Source: Casuarina equisetifolia (Eukaryota > Streptophyta > Magnoliopsida > Fagales > Casuarinaceae). From it: a stretch of DNA of 64,000 nucleotides. Shown here piece by piece: positions 50,241 to 63,908 of the stretch (position 1 is the first letter of the stretch; every line of letters starts with the position of its first letter). The DNA lies in NCBI GenBank assembly GCA_028551475.1, contig CM052356.1, forward strand, positions 26,191,884-26,255,883. The letters are read 5' to 3'. Under the pieces are notes generated by a model. The model was not told where the DNA came from. It ran no database searches and was given only the letters and a program-made list of their open reading frames with translations. Made by a program: the position numbers and the translations under genes.

Positions 50241-53200
50241 GCCCTGCACAGAGACCAAAAAGGTCTTAACTTTTCCGCCTCTGAAGCCCTTCCTCTCTAC
50301 AAATAACTTCCTTCTCCCCCTCTCTCTCTCTAAAAACTACACTTAGCAGAGTGACTTCGTGCTCCTCAAGAAAGGAAATGGGAGAGAGAGAGAGAGAGAG
50401 AGCGACTGTGGGATTCCGAGGAACAACCGAGCGATGTTGGAAGACCATGTACCGCCGATGCCTGGTTCTAAGCTGCGCACGCGGCATTGATGCGCACCCC
50501 AGGTCGGTTGTTGAAAGATTGTAGGAATGCCAAAATGTCAATCATACCCCTCAAAGCTAATGGATATTTTGGGTAAGCGACAGGATATCGTAGTAAATGC
50601 ACTTTTTATGCCATCGTAGATAAGTGTTTTCGACCATTTTTTTTTTCCCTTTTGTCTTTTCTGAGCAGTGGAGGTGGAGTTTTTTTTTTTTTTTTCTCAA
50701 ATTACAAATGATTATTAATGAAAGTGAAAAAGCAACCTTGAATCTATCTATGTTTGATGATTAAAAACTTTCCATTTTTAGTGCAAGCTTGCTTGGGCTT
50801 TATGATGAAATCCATGGAGGGAAGGTGTTTTTGACCGTAACTAGTTAAGTGTTTGTGCCTCGAGGTGCCAAAATTGTCCAATTCGTCTTCCGTCATCTCT
50901 ATTTGCTAATTTGACCTCTTCCTTGTATTGATGGCCAGTTGGTTTTTGCAAGGTGTAAATTGGTGCAGATATATCTTGTTTTAGATATTGACTATCTTAA
51001 GTTATTTTTTTGTTTTGAGTAACATGAACAATTAACTTTTAACACAATAATAGGATGTAAAGTTACAAGTGTGACATTCACATATGGATTCTTTATTCAA
51101 AACATTCAGATTTCCTATAAAAAGTCCAGAGGATACAATAAAGAAAAAAAATACAAAAGTGACCTAGACTATGAATAAAGAGTTGCTTTATTGATATTAA
51201 GAGAATGGTTAAATCACCTTCAATTTTAAAAAAGTCTTCTAAGAAAATGACCTAGGTTGAACTTAAAACATCTCAAACTCTTATGAAAATATAGTACGAT
51301 ATCATGATACTAAAGTTTTAATTTTAAATCTAACCATTAATCAAAATCTTATTAATTTTTTAAGTGAATTAGTGTTGTCAACAAAGGAGATATTGTGATC
51401 AAAATACTAAACAAAGGTTTATGTATTGGTGGAGAAGGTATACTAATTGCACCAAGGTGACAGCTCTTTTGAAACATGCATTTAACTTTAAAAGAAATTG
51501 ACATTTGATTTCTCTAAACATCCATTAAGGTATGACTTATGTTCTCCATTTATTTGAAATACAAAATGGATAGGAAATGAGACTTGTTATACACAAGTTA
51601 CTTTTTTGTTCATAATAATCAAATTATCTCTAAACAAAAAAAAAAAAAAGAAGAAGACAAATTGTTAGAGCTAAAAGGATGATAAGCCGCCATCCTAAAG
51701 GTTGACGAAGTTGCAAACTTCGAAGTCTTCCATTTATAGATGTAAGAGAGGTCAGACTTGAATTGTCTTGGGGTCCATAATAACAGCACAATACAATATC
51801 GTAGAAATACAATGTTTTTGCTATTTTTATCGTAGAAATACAATGTCTTATCTGTAGGGCTTTCACCCCTTCTTATACTTGATGGCTCGTGTTTGCGCCC
51901 TTCATATCTCCGAGTTTCCCCAAAGCCCTATACTTATAGGTTGTACACGTGTAGTCTCAAATCCAATCAAATAGGCAAATCCTAGGAACTAAGACTTGAA
52001 ACTAAATTGGGCATCGTTCTTATCCTTTTCCAAAGGAATAAGAAACTCATTAACACCAGAAAATACCATCAACTTTGGGTCCATCTAACAACACATATAA
52101 CCGCCATCTAATACTACATTAAAAAAGAAAATCTAAAAATGAGATATGTTGTAATGGGCACACGTTGTGACATGTCATAAACAACCTAGAATGAACGGAA
52201 TTTATGGAAAACTGTATAGCTCAGTTAAACGTTGATACGTAAGCAACATCAATGAAAGATAAATCAAAATATAACTTGAGTTAGACTTTATGGCTCACTC
52301 GGACACCTGAGAAAGAACTATCCGTGACTTCATTTTTAATAGTAACCTAACCAATCATCCAGATTGTATCTAACGATTGTTTAAAATGAGCGTACAGCTG
52401 TTCTTAATTCCTTTATGAGTAGTTCTCTAGGGCCTCAGTAGTTGTTTTCTACACATTGGTGATCACGTCAGAGTATTAATAAATAAATTGTGAAATAAAG
52501 TGAGAATATAGCATGAGATGTGAATGTGATAAAGAAGAAATAATATGGAATGAATAATATAAATCCTTTCTTGGTGTGAGCATGTACACGGTACAGGCAT
52601 CTAGAAATATATTATATAGCATATGAATATCCATTTGGTCTTCTGCATTTAACTTTTAGTTCTTGTGAAGCTTGTACTTTCGGTACTTGAGATGTTGAAC
52701 AGTTGAAGGATTGCTAACAAATTTTTTGTGAGGATATATTTAGGTCATGACGTATCTTAACCCGAGTTCAAGATTTCAAGAGTAATCAATCAGTTGGGTG
52801 TTGAATGAAATGGTGTGATTTTAATTAGCACAAACGTTTAAAGATTTACAAAACCATATAATTGGAAATAAAATTCGAACACTAAATTAAGAAATCTAAA
52901 TAAATTCCTTTTATAAAGATATTGCATTAGAACTACAGAAAAGCATGCAAAACCATCTAGACTATGACAAACTCAATTTCAGATGTGGTTTTCACGAACC
53001 TAACTCCAAAAGTCATGAGTAATATTATAAAGAAAGATTAAACAGTTAAGCTTGCCTGAGTGTTCTAGCCTAAGTGGGTAACTAGTAGCATTGTTGGATT
53101 AGGATAATAGAGTAGAACTCTAACTATTAGCTTAAGCTTTTGGTTTAGTGGTATTGCCTACTTACCCTTACATTATGAGAAGGAATATGAGCAACTTTTG

Positions 53201-55255
53201 GAAAGAAGGAGAAGTTTATGTTGATTTTTTTTGTTAGGGCATCATGCAATATAGACATTTTCCTATGATAATGTAGATGTGGAACTTTTGGAGAATAATT
53301 TGAGGTAAGTCCCTCTCGTATAGGTAAGACCTTATTTGTGGTATCAATTAATTTCTCGATAGTACCTGTAACCCATAACGACAACTATTACCATTTTTTT
53401 GTTTATGAAACAATGCACATGATGATGTAAATACCGTTAGCAATATCAAATATAAATAAGAATATCTCTCGGTAGATGCTTTGGTATTATAATGTAATTA
53501 AGATATTTAATTTTTCGTAGTATTTTTGCTATATGCTTAAAAATTATCTTGCTACCATGAGAATAATATTGACAATATGTTTATAACATCACAACTATTG
53601 TAACGCACTGAGTATTTTTGGTGGGAAGTCCCTTTATAGACTAACTATTCATAGAAAACCAACCAACTCAATATGTTATTAGAGTTTTGATGGAAGGACA
53701 CGACTCAACTGGAAATTCGGCTCTTGGATTGAATTAAAGGAGAAAATTTCCATTTGTTCTTAAGTTTGACAATAAATTTTTTTAGCTAATTGGATGTACT
53801 GCATAATAAAAGAGATAAAATAATACTTTGTCTATATCATATCAAATCAATAAATTACGCATATTCCCCTACTTGAGCTTTCAAAATTCTCTTTCAGTTT
53901 GCAATTTCCTTTATCACAATCTAAAATGCTTACTAATGGTCATTATCATGATCTTGAAATGAACTAATATTGGTACGTTATACTTTTTTTTATATGCAAA
54001 TGCTTTACATTAGAGCCAAAATTTTAAAGTTAGATACCCTTTCTTCATGAACTAGGTTCGCATGAATGTATTTCTTAACGTGCACAGGGATAAAGTGGAT
54101 TGAGTTATAGTGTCTCCTACGTTAATAATATACTAATTGTGATGCTTATTATTTTAGGGAAGGAAAGTGACGGTTCAACGCATATTAACTTTGGAATTCC
54201 AACAACCCAGATTAAGCCCTCGAGTAGAAGGTATTGTCACTGTCTTTCTCCTGCTCCCATCCATCTCCGTCCTCCCCCACCACCTGCACCTCTTTTCAGC
54301 GAAACCTACGGCACTGTATCTGCAGTAAAAACCACATGTTCCTACAGTCTAAACACCGTACGCACCGCCTGTTCTCAATGTGCCATCCTATTCCACTCTG
54401 TTCCACGTGCCACTCCTTCCATGTATTCTTTGTTCATTCCCTACCTCCATCTTCATCCTACCTCTGCATGGGAGTTTCTCCCTCTTCTACTTATGGACTC
54501 TTTAAAGCGCCTGCAAATGTCTCCCACCACGAACCAACACTGTGTCTCCTCTAAGGACTTACTGCTCCTCTAGTACCAACGCTATGTCTCCTCTGATGGG
54601 GTGATCAAGAGTTCCATGGCAATCGCCATGGATCTTCCCTCTGCCATTATAATCCTGAAAGTTCTGTTCCTCGGCTTCTTGGCTTTATCCAGAGATCTTA
54701 CTGAACTGAGTTCAAACCCATTTCCATTTTCTTTGGTTTTATTCCCATTGTATTCTGGTAATTTGTTTCATTAAAAAAGTTCGGTAAATGGAATCACATA
54801 TTACATACAGAAAAAGGAAAAAGCAAAAAGATTTTATTCTTCGTTTTCCTTAGAAAATAAAATTCAAACAGCTACGTTCTGCCAAAAATAAAAGGGAACC
54901 TTTTTGTGTTTGTTGATCCCAGAAAGTAAAAAACTAAAGAAAGGTACTTTAACACGTAAATCGAAAAGGCCCTTTCTCAAAAAGGCAGCTAGGTTTTACC
55001 GAGTAAAAATATAAATTATGTCCATACTTTCTGTAGAATAAGGCATCCTTACCTGGAGACTTCTCAAATTTACAACACAAACATATTATGCATTACAACA
55101 GTAAATTACTGATGATCTAAACAAACCATCCAGATCCTGCAACAGGAGAGACGCCACATGCTAATGAAATTTAGAGAATGATTAGGCATTGCCAAGTTCT
55201 TTCTTTCTAGGGAAGCACCGAAGGATCGGTAAAATAAAAGAAGGTCAAGTATGGA
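50241..55255. other. Long AT-rich intergenic region
   Basis: The first 300 bases upstream of FTSH4 hold its leader and promoter, with a (GA)n run at 50381-50401. From 50600 to 54100 the DNA is AT-rich with T/A runs, a repeated TCGTAGAAATACAATGT (51797 and 51829) and no recognised gene. A GC-richer patch at 54160-54760 is open for 157 codons on the + strand (54100-54573, Pro/Ser/His-rich) but has no recognised domain. 54780-55255 is the 3' flank of the IDD gene. Confidence 0.35.
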
Positions 55256-57375
55256 CTAACCTTCCCAAGAAGGCTGGTTCTGATTTTGCTGTCCATATGG
55301 TGAAGAAGAATTCAGGTAGTCAAACCCTGCCATGTTGAGGAAATCTTTATGCGAGAATGCTCCAATACCCAAAAAGTCTCTTGTCAGTCCATCACTGCCA
55401 CCTCTATTACTAGCCCCGCCACCTTCATTGCTTATGCAGAATGGTGATTCCGTTGCTTTTGAGAGAACATCCTGAAATTTACCCTCCCTTTTCGGATTCA
55501 TCATCCTATGGTAATTCTCTTCAAAGGATAACCCTTCAAACCCAGTTGAAGAAGGCAAAGACCTTAGCATATCATTCAGAAGAGAAGGAACTCCTGAGTT
55601 TGCAGCAGTAGCCTGCTCGATGAATCCACTGGTGACAGCAGCTTTATTCCGAAAAGATGCCAAGGCATGAGACCCACTTACCATTTCTTCACGTAAGGAC
55701 AGACCCAAACCAGAAACAGTTGTAGATGAGGCTAGTGGTGTGGAACTGAACCCAGCAGGATCCGACGTGAGCTCGTGGTGGCCGGGTCTAAGCGTGGCAG
55801 GTGATGGGGTGGGTTTGGTCATTGTAACACCCATTTGTGCTGCTTTTTGCAGTAATGCAGTTGCAGACATGTGAGGGGAAGCCGCTGGTTGATAGGGAAT
55901 AAGTGTGGAATCAGGGTTAGAGTTAGGGCTAGGGTTTTCACGTTGGACTAGAGGTTGGCCGAAATTGGTCGAAAATAAAGGTGAAGAGAGATGCAATGGT
56001 AAGGGACCTGACCGGGCCGAGGGCAGACAAGCCAACCATGGTTGTGTCCCTGGTGCAAGATTTAGTTCTTGTTCTCTTTTCACTGGAAGTGCTTGGATTC
56101 CATGGCCGTGGATTTGGGTTTGTGGGGACAGAAGAGATTTTGTCGCTGTGATTCCCCTGGCACTTTCCTGTGCTAAAGCATCGCAGAAGGCTCTGTGAGT
56201 GATGAAACTGTCCCTTCTGAAATCATGGAAAAAAAAAATGGAAGAAACAAAAAGAGGAACCACAAATAATCAGCTAAGGCTCTGTACAAGCACTCTCTCT
56301 TTCTCTCTTTCTCTCTATCTCTCTCTCATTTCAGCATTTCGAAGACTAGTTTAGTCTGTAAGGGCCAAAAAAGGTAGCAGCAGTCTACCATTAAAGGTTC
56401 CTAATCTGGGGACTTTGTAGTAGATATCAATACCTAGAAAGAAAACATTTCTGCTATTATACCAGAGTTCTTCTTCTATCCTTAGCGACATAGTTCTATA
56501 ATAGCACTAAAAGAGGCAAATTGAAAATATTAAAGAGCTATTCGTCCAATCATGGAATAAATATCTAAAAATGGAAAACCTGTACCTTTCTTGAATTTTT
56601 TTTTTCTCTCGTTATCTAGTAGGATGTTGCTCTTACCTAGAGAAGAGGTTTCCACAATCACATCTATACTCTTTAGTACCACAAATCTTAGAGTGAGCTT
56701 TCCAATCTGATTGAACTGCATAACGCTTTGAGCACTTATCACACTTCCACTTCTTTTCCCCGTGCTTTCTGCAAAAGTGCTTCTTGATTCCTGTGAGGTC
56801 ACCAAGAGCCCTTGTTGGGTCATGGTGCACGCAAGTTAGCTCCGGGCATACATACACCTTTTTCTTCACATCTTCATTTGTTCTTTGCTTTAACTTCCAT
56901 GGTAAGTTATGCCCTCTTCTATGAAGCTGAAGGTTTTGATCTCTCTGAAACCCCTTGTTACAGATCTCACATATGAATCTGTTTGTTGCTAAGAGAGTTT
57001 TGGGAGACAAAGCTATCACTTCTGCTTCTGGGTCTGGTTCAAAACCAAGAAAAAGTGAAAACCCATAAAACAAAAACGATAATTAATGAAAAATTGTGGG
57101 CTATGCCGATTAAGAAACAAAATTGATTTCGAATCAGATCCAGAATTTACAGTTGATAAATACGATGATATCTCTACTTCTAAAGCGAAGTTGTACAATC
57201 GAATTAATGTGTGTTGTTATGATCTGAAACCTGGATTGCCGGGAAGACTTCTCTTCTTCTTTAGTGGTGATGCTAGATTTATTGATGCAGAAGGCCGTTG
57301 AGAGTACAAATGGGCAGTCTCATTTCTTGTACTTGAAGAAGCACTCATTACACCAGATGCCGAAGTCACATTCAT
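55256..57375 (-). CDS. INDETERMINATE-DOMAIN (IDD) C2H2 zinc-finger transcription factor
   Basis: Exons in transcript order: 57375-57231, 57033-56637 and 56216-55256, GT-AG and in phase, giving 500 residues. Layout: a Ser-rich N terminus, a nuclear-localisation stretch KKKRSLPGNP (39-48), then the ID domain (about 49-190) with two C2H2 fingers (first: Cys70, Cys73, His86, His90) and two C2HC fingers, including CVHHDPTRALGDLTGIKKHFCRKHGEKKW-type sequence. The C-terminal half has the IDD hallmarks MSATALLQKAAQMG and TRDFLG, and ends QNQPSWEG. Family knowledge: IDD proteins are nuclear DNA-binding regulators that partner with GRAS factors such as SHORT-ROOT/SCARECROW and DELLA. The C-terminal motifs suggest the IDD4/5/6/12 group (inference). 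The start is the first ATG of a typical N terminus; the exon junctions are the usual ones for the family. Confidence 0.93.
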
Positions 57376-57874
57376 CTTCTTCCTTTATTTATGAGACTGA
57401 AGAACTTTGTACGCATAACGACACAAAGTGTAAGATTCATTAAATGAAGCTCCGATCATGAGATCATCTTTAACATCTGTGACAACGCGTTCAGAGATCT
57501 TACGGCAGGTCCTTATTTAGAAAGACCTACATAGGAATGGCACCAAGAAGGACAAGTTGCATCATAGACATGATTTCTTCTTGCCGAAAGTACCAGAAAT
57601 CTCTTACTTTTTGGATGATTTCTTCTCTTTCACTTCCGAAAGGCTTGGATAATGAAGCAAAAAAAGAAAGAAAGAGGGATTCAAGAAAGGCAAAATATAC
57701 AAATATGGAAGGAACCAACAAGTAGTTTAGCAGGAAACCTTGCAGCCACTGTCGCCCTCTGTGTTTCAACAGCCTCAGGCAGCTACTTGCATATGCGAAG
57801 AAGAATCAACGTTAAACGACCGACTTCTTTATCAGGAAAACAACTGTAGGAATATGAGGAGAGAGAAAAAGAGT

Positions 57875-57919
57875 GAGAGAGAGAGAGAGGGGGGGTGGGG
57901 GGGGGGGGGGGGGGGGGGG
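57875..57919 (+). repeat. (GA)n and G run upstream of IDD
   Basis: GA repeats (57875-57889) run into G7, T, then 23 G (57897-57919). On the IDD sense strand this is a C run about 520 bases upstream of the ATG. Confidence 0.95.
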
Positions 57920-58545
57920 AGAGAGCCGTGGATCAGAAGGCATTCTTTTGAAAGTCTCTACCCATCCAAGACCACACAGCCAAGCCAGCAGGCTTATTCT
58001 GACGTGCGCTTTCTGTCTTTTCCTTTGTTCTCTTCCCAGTACTTGAAAATCTCTCCTTGTATCACTTGCATTTACTGTATTCAATTATTTTCGGCCTTAC
58101 ATATTTACTTATTCCACCGCTCCCTTCCTGAAAAGAATAGCTATAGCAACCAAGTAAAAAGAGGGCAAGATTTTTCCAACATCCAACGACGCACATATAT
58201 ATTTGGAGAAAGAGAGAGATCATAAGGAGATGACAAGAAGTAGATTATGGGCTTTTAGCGCCATGACTGAAAGAGATAAAAGCAAACCCTCTTTCTTCTG
58301 TACAGTTACACACGCATGATTGGTTCACTGATTGAATTCCAGCAGACATGCTCATCGGAAACAGTTCTCCTATTCTTCTTTATAGTTGTTCGGGAACTTT
58401 TCCGATTTTCTTTCGTTTATTTACCAAAATCACTTGAGTCTCTGAAGCCTGGTACTCAATTCTTTCCTGAAACATAAAAGTAATAAAGAAGTAGGTCGGT
58501 CCCCAATGCTGCACAACCCATCATTCACTTATTTTAGACTGCATG

Positions 58546-58597
58546 TGAGAGAGAGAGAGAGAGAGAGACAGAGAGACAGAGAGACAGAGAGAGGAAG
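58546..58597 (+). repeat. (GA)n / (GACA) microsatellite
   Basis: An uninterrupted GA run is followed by three GACAGA steps. Lies about 1.2 kb upstream of the IDD start. Confidence 0.92.
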
Positions 58598-60299
58598 AGG
58601 GAACGCAATACGGAAGAGGATAAAGGTAGATCTCGTTTAGCTTGGTATCTTTCGCTTTCTTCTTCTTTTGATCTTACATATGCACTAGTGAATATTCTCC
58701 GTAAAGTGATCACCGTAATTCTCTGCAATAGCAGATATATGTTGTCCTCCATTAGAGACTAGGACTGTAGCAGCTTGTGAGGACTTACGCAGTGACTTCA
58801 AGGGCATTCAAACTAACCTAGAATGACTCCGACCGGAAGCGTTACTGCTTTGGAATCCTGTCAACTAATATTTTCTTTACAACTACTGCACACAAAGTCA
58901 AACGATGCATAGGAATTAACTTTGTATATGACTTGCGTCGACACTCCATTTCTAAGTCGTATTAGAAAGGGTAAATTGTAGAATCTTCTTTCCAAAGTCC
59001 GAATTGTCGTTTGACGTTGTCATGACAAAGCTTTAAAAATGAAAAACAAGGAGGAGCCATATGTGTAATATTTTTAAGTATTTTTTTTTTATCATTTCCA
59101 GGAATTTTAAACATTTTGGGTTGGTTCCAACATCCACAATTTACTACAGAGAAGGTATCAAGATGTCATATAATGTGTAATAACTATTAATCTTGATCAT
59201 TCATTAACCCTCGTCACTCTATCTTTGATAGATATTGGCCCTCACTTTTCTTTCATCCACGACCCATGATGGTCCAAGGATCCTTTCTTGTGGTTCTCTA
59301 TGTTAATGGCTATTGAAACATGAATTCATTGGTATCTTTCAAAACTGTCGCTTTCCAGGACCCTCGCCCAAGGAGTTATGGCCATAAGAGTGTTTTAGAA
59401 CATTCAGAAAGGTTGGGTTGCTGATGGCTAAATTAATCATGTGGTTGAAGAAATAGTTGAACTACTCTCAAACTTAAAATTTAGAGGCGACTAAGCTACT
59501 CTTTGAGAACCGTAAGGAGGGCATGGATTTGCTGGTCGTAGGCCATGAAAGATATAAGGAGTAGGAAGAAGAAAGAGAAATAAGAATGATAATTTGATGT
59601 CTTATCATGGTAAAACTTTGGTTGTTCATTTATGACAGTCAATGTTAAAAGAAGTGGTTCTCCTACATTGTTAATATTTTAATTTAAAATATCATTTATA
59701 TATTTGGGCATTTGTCTCTTTTAATGATCATTTTATGGAAATTGGAGTTGTTTTTAACATAATACCAAAGTTCAAATTTAAGTATGACACCTCTTCACAA
59801 ATTAGATTCTTAACATTTCATCTCTTTACTTCATCTTATCATTCATGGATGGTCTCATACTTCGGATGATTGGACGCTTATGTGCTTAGGTGTCTCGTTC
59901 TCTTAGTAATAGTAGAGATTAAAAGAGCAAGCTAGGTCATTTCTAATAGTCGAGATTAAAGTAAAATCCCTTGAGTGATAGTTAGGCTAGCAAACAAAAT
60001 CTGGATTTGATTTTTTTTTAAAATAAATGTTGGATCCATCTTTTGAATTGCTAATCATTTGACAAGAAATATACCACCGGCCATATGGTATCTGTTAGTA
60101 AAAACATGAACAAAAAAAGAGAATATTACCGATACTAAAAGCTAAAGTACTATAAAGATAACTGGATTATGTCGATTGCTAAAACAATTTTACGTAAAAT
60201 TTATCTTGTTTTGCAACTAGTATGTAAAAGAAATGAATAACACTACTAAAAGCTTATATAGATCTTGGCAATCGGACCTCGCTTTGCTTATTGTAAAAA

Positions 60300-61010
60300 C
60301 AACAGATAAAAACTAGAGAATAAATCTGGCGAGGCCCACACTGTCGGTGCCCGAGTCACCACCATCTCCCCACTCAGACATAATGCATTCGTTAGTGCTC
60401 AGCTCACGGGAGCTACATAATGTCACAAAACAAGGAGCAACTAGTTTGACTCCTGCACCCAAAGGAAAGACACGATGCGACTTCCTGTTTTTTTTAGAAG
60501 ACAAATTGTTTTAAAAGTGTTTGTCCAAATTCTCATCAGGTTTTTTCTTCCTCCACCCTTCCATGGGGAAAAGATTATCTGTTCTTTAATCTTCTTTGTT
60601 TGTCATTTTCAGGCTCACATTATTCAATAATTTAATTTAATTTAATTTTTTGGGTTAAAACACGCTTTGCTCTCTCGTCATTCGTCTCTTTTCACCTGTC
60701 GCTTTCGCTCTGGACTCTTATCAAGGGTGCCCGTGATTGAACGATATGCAAAATACGAAGCGGTGAAAGACAGGGAAGGAGAAAGAAGGATTCCCATCTA
60801 CTCCAAGCAACGAAAGCCTCGAGCTCTACTTTGACTTGGTCCGTCTTTGAAACGTAGGGGTGTGGTCCAGAAGATTCACGAGAGCAATCTGCTCCCAGAA
60901 TGATCTTGGAAAGAGACAAATCCAACTTTTCGAGAGTTGAATTGATATCATGTGGAATTTGTTAACCAGACGGCGTTTGAATACTTCTCTTCGGCGACAT
61001 TTTAGAAGAG
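60300..61010. other. GC-richer island of unknown nature
   Basis: About 700 bases with higher GC than the flanks, containing - strand frames of about 60-77 codons (60313-60504, 60692-60925, 60826-61014) in different registers. None matches a known domain. It may be a gene relic or a transposed gene fragment. Confidence 0.25.
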
Positions 61011-63530
61011 TCATAGATAGTGACTCTTGAAATCCTTGGTTTTCTTATGATGTTAGATTTTATAAAATAAAAAAAAACTTGTATTTAGCTTGAAATCTTA
61101 AGAAATAAAGTGGAGAAACACATTTTTTTATAAATTACTCTTTTAACCTTTTTTTTTTCTTTTTTTTCTTCATATAGGACTTAACACTCCCCCTCCCCCA
61201 AAATCACAAGTGAAGGGATAAAATATTAAATTTAAATTTTTGATGGACTTCTTAGCAACGTGAGACTAGACATTTACATTGCAACACACACATTCAACGC
61301 AATACGGCTATTAAGTGATAGAACCTCCACACAGGGGTGCTGCTTTTTGTATGGATTTGGTGATGTTAAAGTAAAATCTAGGTTTCAATATCATGTTAAA
61401 TTTTATAAGGAAAAATTTATATCTAACCTAAAACATGAAAGCATTAAGTGATAGAATCTATTATTTTATAAGTAGAATTTCTAATATATTCTTTTACACT
61501 ATAAGATTCATTCCTTACATTTTAACATATTGTTATTAGTAGAAGTTGTTACTTCACATCCATTCTAGCAAGGAAAACCAAGAAATATGCCAAATGCATC
61601 TAATAGTTAAAGAAAAAATAAATATGGACGAACACTTTGTAACAACAATTATTCACAATTCCCCAAAGAATTTCAACCCAAAAAGGAGGAAAAAATTCAG
61701 AGCTAAATTTTTATTTTATTTTATTTTTATGAATATGTGAATTTATTCATATAAGAATAAGAAAATATAAAAATTTAAGGATATATTCTCGTATTATAAT
61801 TATTTTAAGAGAAAATCAATTTTAGAATCCTCTTACTATAACACAATAAAATATTCATTTAAGATATTTAATGTTTCTAAATAAAAATACATTTCTATGT
61901 ATTATTTTTTTTAATTTTAGTTAATAAAATTAATATTTCAACAGCCTTATTTTAAAAACATAAAACTAAAAAATTATTGTAGAATGAAATGGCTACCGTG
62001 ATTTTGACAAGAACTACAACAAATGGCCAAGTAGCAGATATGTGGTCGATTTTTGTGTCTTGTTTTCTGGGTTTTGATCTTGTTCATCATCTAAGAAAGG
62101 AGAAGAAAAGCTAAAGAAAACGGATAATATCAAAAAATGTATGGACAAACGGCAGCTGTCATTTCTTCTTTATAACAAGCATGACAAACGAGGGGCCAAA
62201 AGAAACAAAAAAAACAAACTTTTGTTTATCTCGTTTGTCTTGAGGAGGCGGTCCGATATTTGCTTGCAGATGACAAAAAACTGGCCGACCTGTGTTAGTC
62301 TTGACATACTTTTTGGCTGGCATTAAATGTTTACCCAAATACTTGGGAGCTCGTAACCTATTCTTTTACTCTTTGTCTCTGAACATGAATTGATTGACTT
62401 TCCAGCTTCAAATGTCCTTATTGAGGCACGGGCCACTTCGTACTCTTGATCCGATGCATGCTAAAAATAATTTCTGTATGCATCCGATCTTTCTGTCTTT
62501 TCCCTTTTGCCATTGAACGTCTGGTGGAAGTAAAATCATTCCAATATCTGTCGCCCTCAAGTCACGAGTTTGCCAGAAAGCGTAGTCCAAATATGTGGGG
62601 GAAGAAAGACTTGAAATCATACAAGGAATCCACTGGAGGATTTTCATGACTTTATATGCAGTATGAGAACTTAAACCAAACGAGACAATGGAATAGTGTA
62701 AATCTTATATCGTTGAAACGATTAAGATTTTGCGTGCATCCTTGCCGTTGGATATAATGCTTTCACCAGCGAGATGGATACCATATTTTTCATTTTTTGT
62801 TGGCTAAAGGAATCTCTGGTTGCAGGAAATCTTTTTTTTTTTTTGACCTATTTGATGGCTTTTTGAGCTACAAGGTGTTTTTATCTCTGTTCTACCAGTG
62901 GAAAGCTCTGTCGGGACCTTTATATTTAAGTTTAATTTCTATGCTAAGTGTCTATGGGTGCTACAAAAAGAGGTTCAGAACTCAAATCAGCAGTCTCTTT
63001 GATAATTGTTTTTGGAACGATTTTAGTGATCAATCATTCAATCACTCTAATCCTTTTTCATGATCAATCACTCAATCATTTAAATTTCTTTTCATGATCA
63101 ATCATTCAAATACTACCATTAAATGTCAAAATAGTCGTGGTGGCCATTAGATAGCATCAACAACCCTACAATATTATCATCATACTTTAACATTTTATTT
63201 AATTGTTTCAATGGATTGGGACAGGAAAGACCACAGATTGTAATATTAACCCATTTAAGACAAAATTAAAGTGTGGATGTAAGTACTTCCAAAGTCTCTC
63301 CTTTTTTTTTTTTTTATATCTCATATCAATTGAAAAAATGATGGGGGGAAACTTAATAAGAGCAGTTGAAGTGAATTATCAAATCCAATAGTAATAATGA
63401 TTTTTTTTTTTAAAAAAAACAATTTCAACCTGGAATATCAAAATTGCTGAACTCAACGTAATGTTGTTACAATCTAGAAGATCAAGCATCCAGTACGAAA
63501 TAAACATCAAATCACTGTAGACTCTTATGT
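61011..63530. other. AT-rich intergenic DNA
   Basis: Very AT-rich from 61040 to 62000, slightly less so at 62140-62650. Only simple repeats and a 34-bp tandem array (63027) were seen; no supported gene. Confidence 0.35.
63027..63112 (+). repeat. 34-bp tandem repeat
   Basis: TGATCAATCAYTCAATCA begins at 63027 and 63061, and TGATCAATCATTCAAA at 63095: a strict 34-bp period, two full units and one partial, each ending in a T-rich TTTTCA. Confidence 0.88.
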
Positions 63531-63719
63531 CTATGTACCAGGAGGAGAAGATGACTGGGGCATGAATGAACGAAGGCCATTCACATTACTGGAGATAGTA
63601 GTGTTCCGAGTCCAAATGCCTGCCACTCGACTCCTGACAGCATTAAGCCGAGCATAAAAGCGTCCAATCATCCTCTCTGCGAATGCTGGTCTCTGTACTG
63701 AGAACCTAACAGCGCCCAC
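63531..63719 (-). CDS. Possible last exon of a minus-strand gene (partial)
   Basis: A - strand frame ends at 63531 after an Arg- and Ser-rich stretch including FAERMIGRFYARLNAVR. An acceptor-like TTCTCAGTACAG lies near 63690, so the coding part may begin there. Balanced composition and coding-like character suggest a genuine C-terminal exon, but I do not recognise the family and the rest of the gene would lie beyond the window. Confidence 0.35.
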   Translation of the reverse strand: MGAVRFSVQRPAFAERMIGRFYARLNAVRSRVAGIWTRNTTISSNVNGLRSFMPQSSSPPGT

Positions 63720-63908
63720 ACATGAGAAAGAAGTCCCACTTCCTCCCTGTTTTCCTCATCGTGTCCTGTACCCACCTCAATAATATGAATCCAACAACAT
63801 TTTAGTCTATTGATAGGACCATAATTTGACGAGGTTGCTCTAGACTCATTGCAACCACATGGTAGGATAGATAAGATCCCAAGGATCAATTGTCAGAATG
63901 GAACCTGA

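Larger units (their letters stand above)
57376..60299. other. IDD upstream region and intergenic DNA
   Basis: Upstream DNA of the IDD gene, unusually rich in simple repeats: a GA/G tract (57870-57919) and a GA microsatellite (58546-58597). From about 58900 the DNA is AT-rich and I see no gene or element boundary. Confidence 0.4.

Noticed and set aside
55905-56198. 97-codon + strand frame opposite IDD exon 3
   Set aside because: No domain; overlaps conserved IDD coding sequence.
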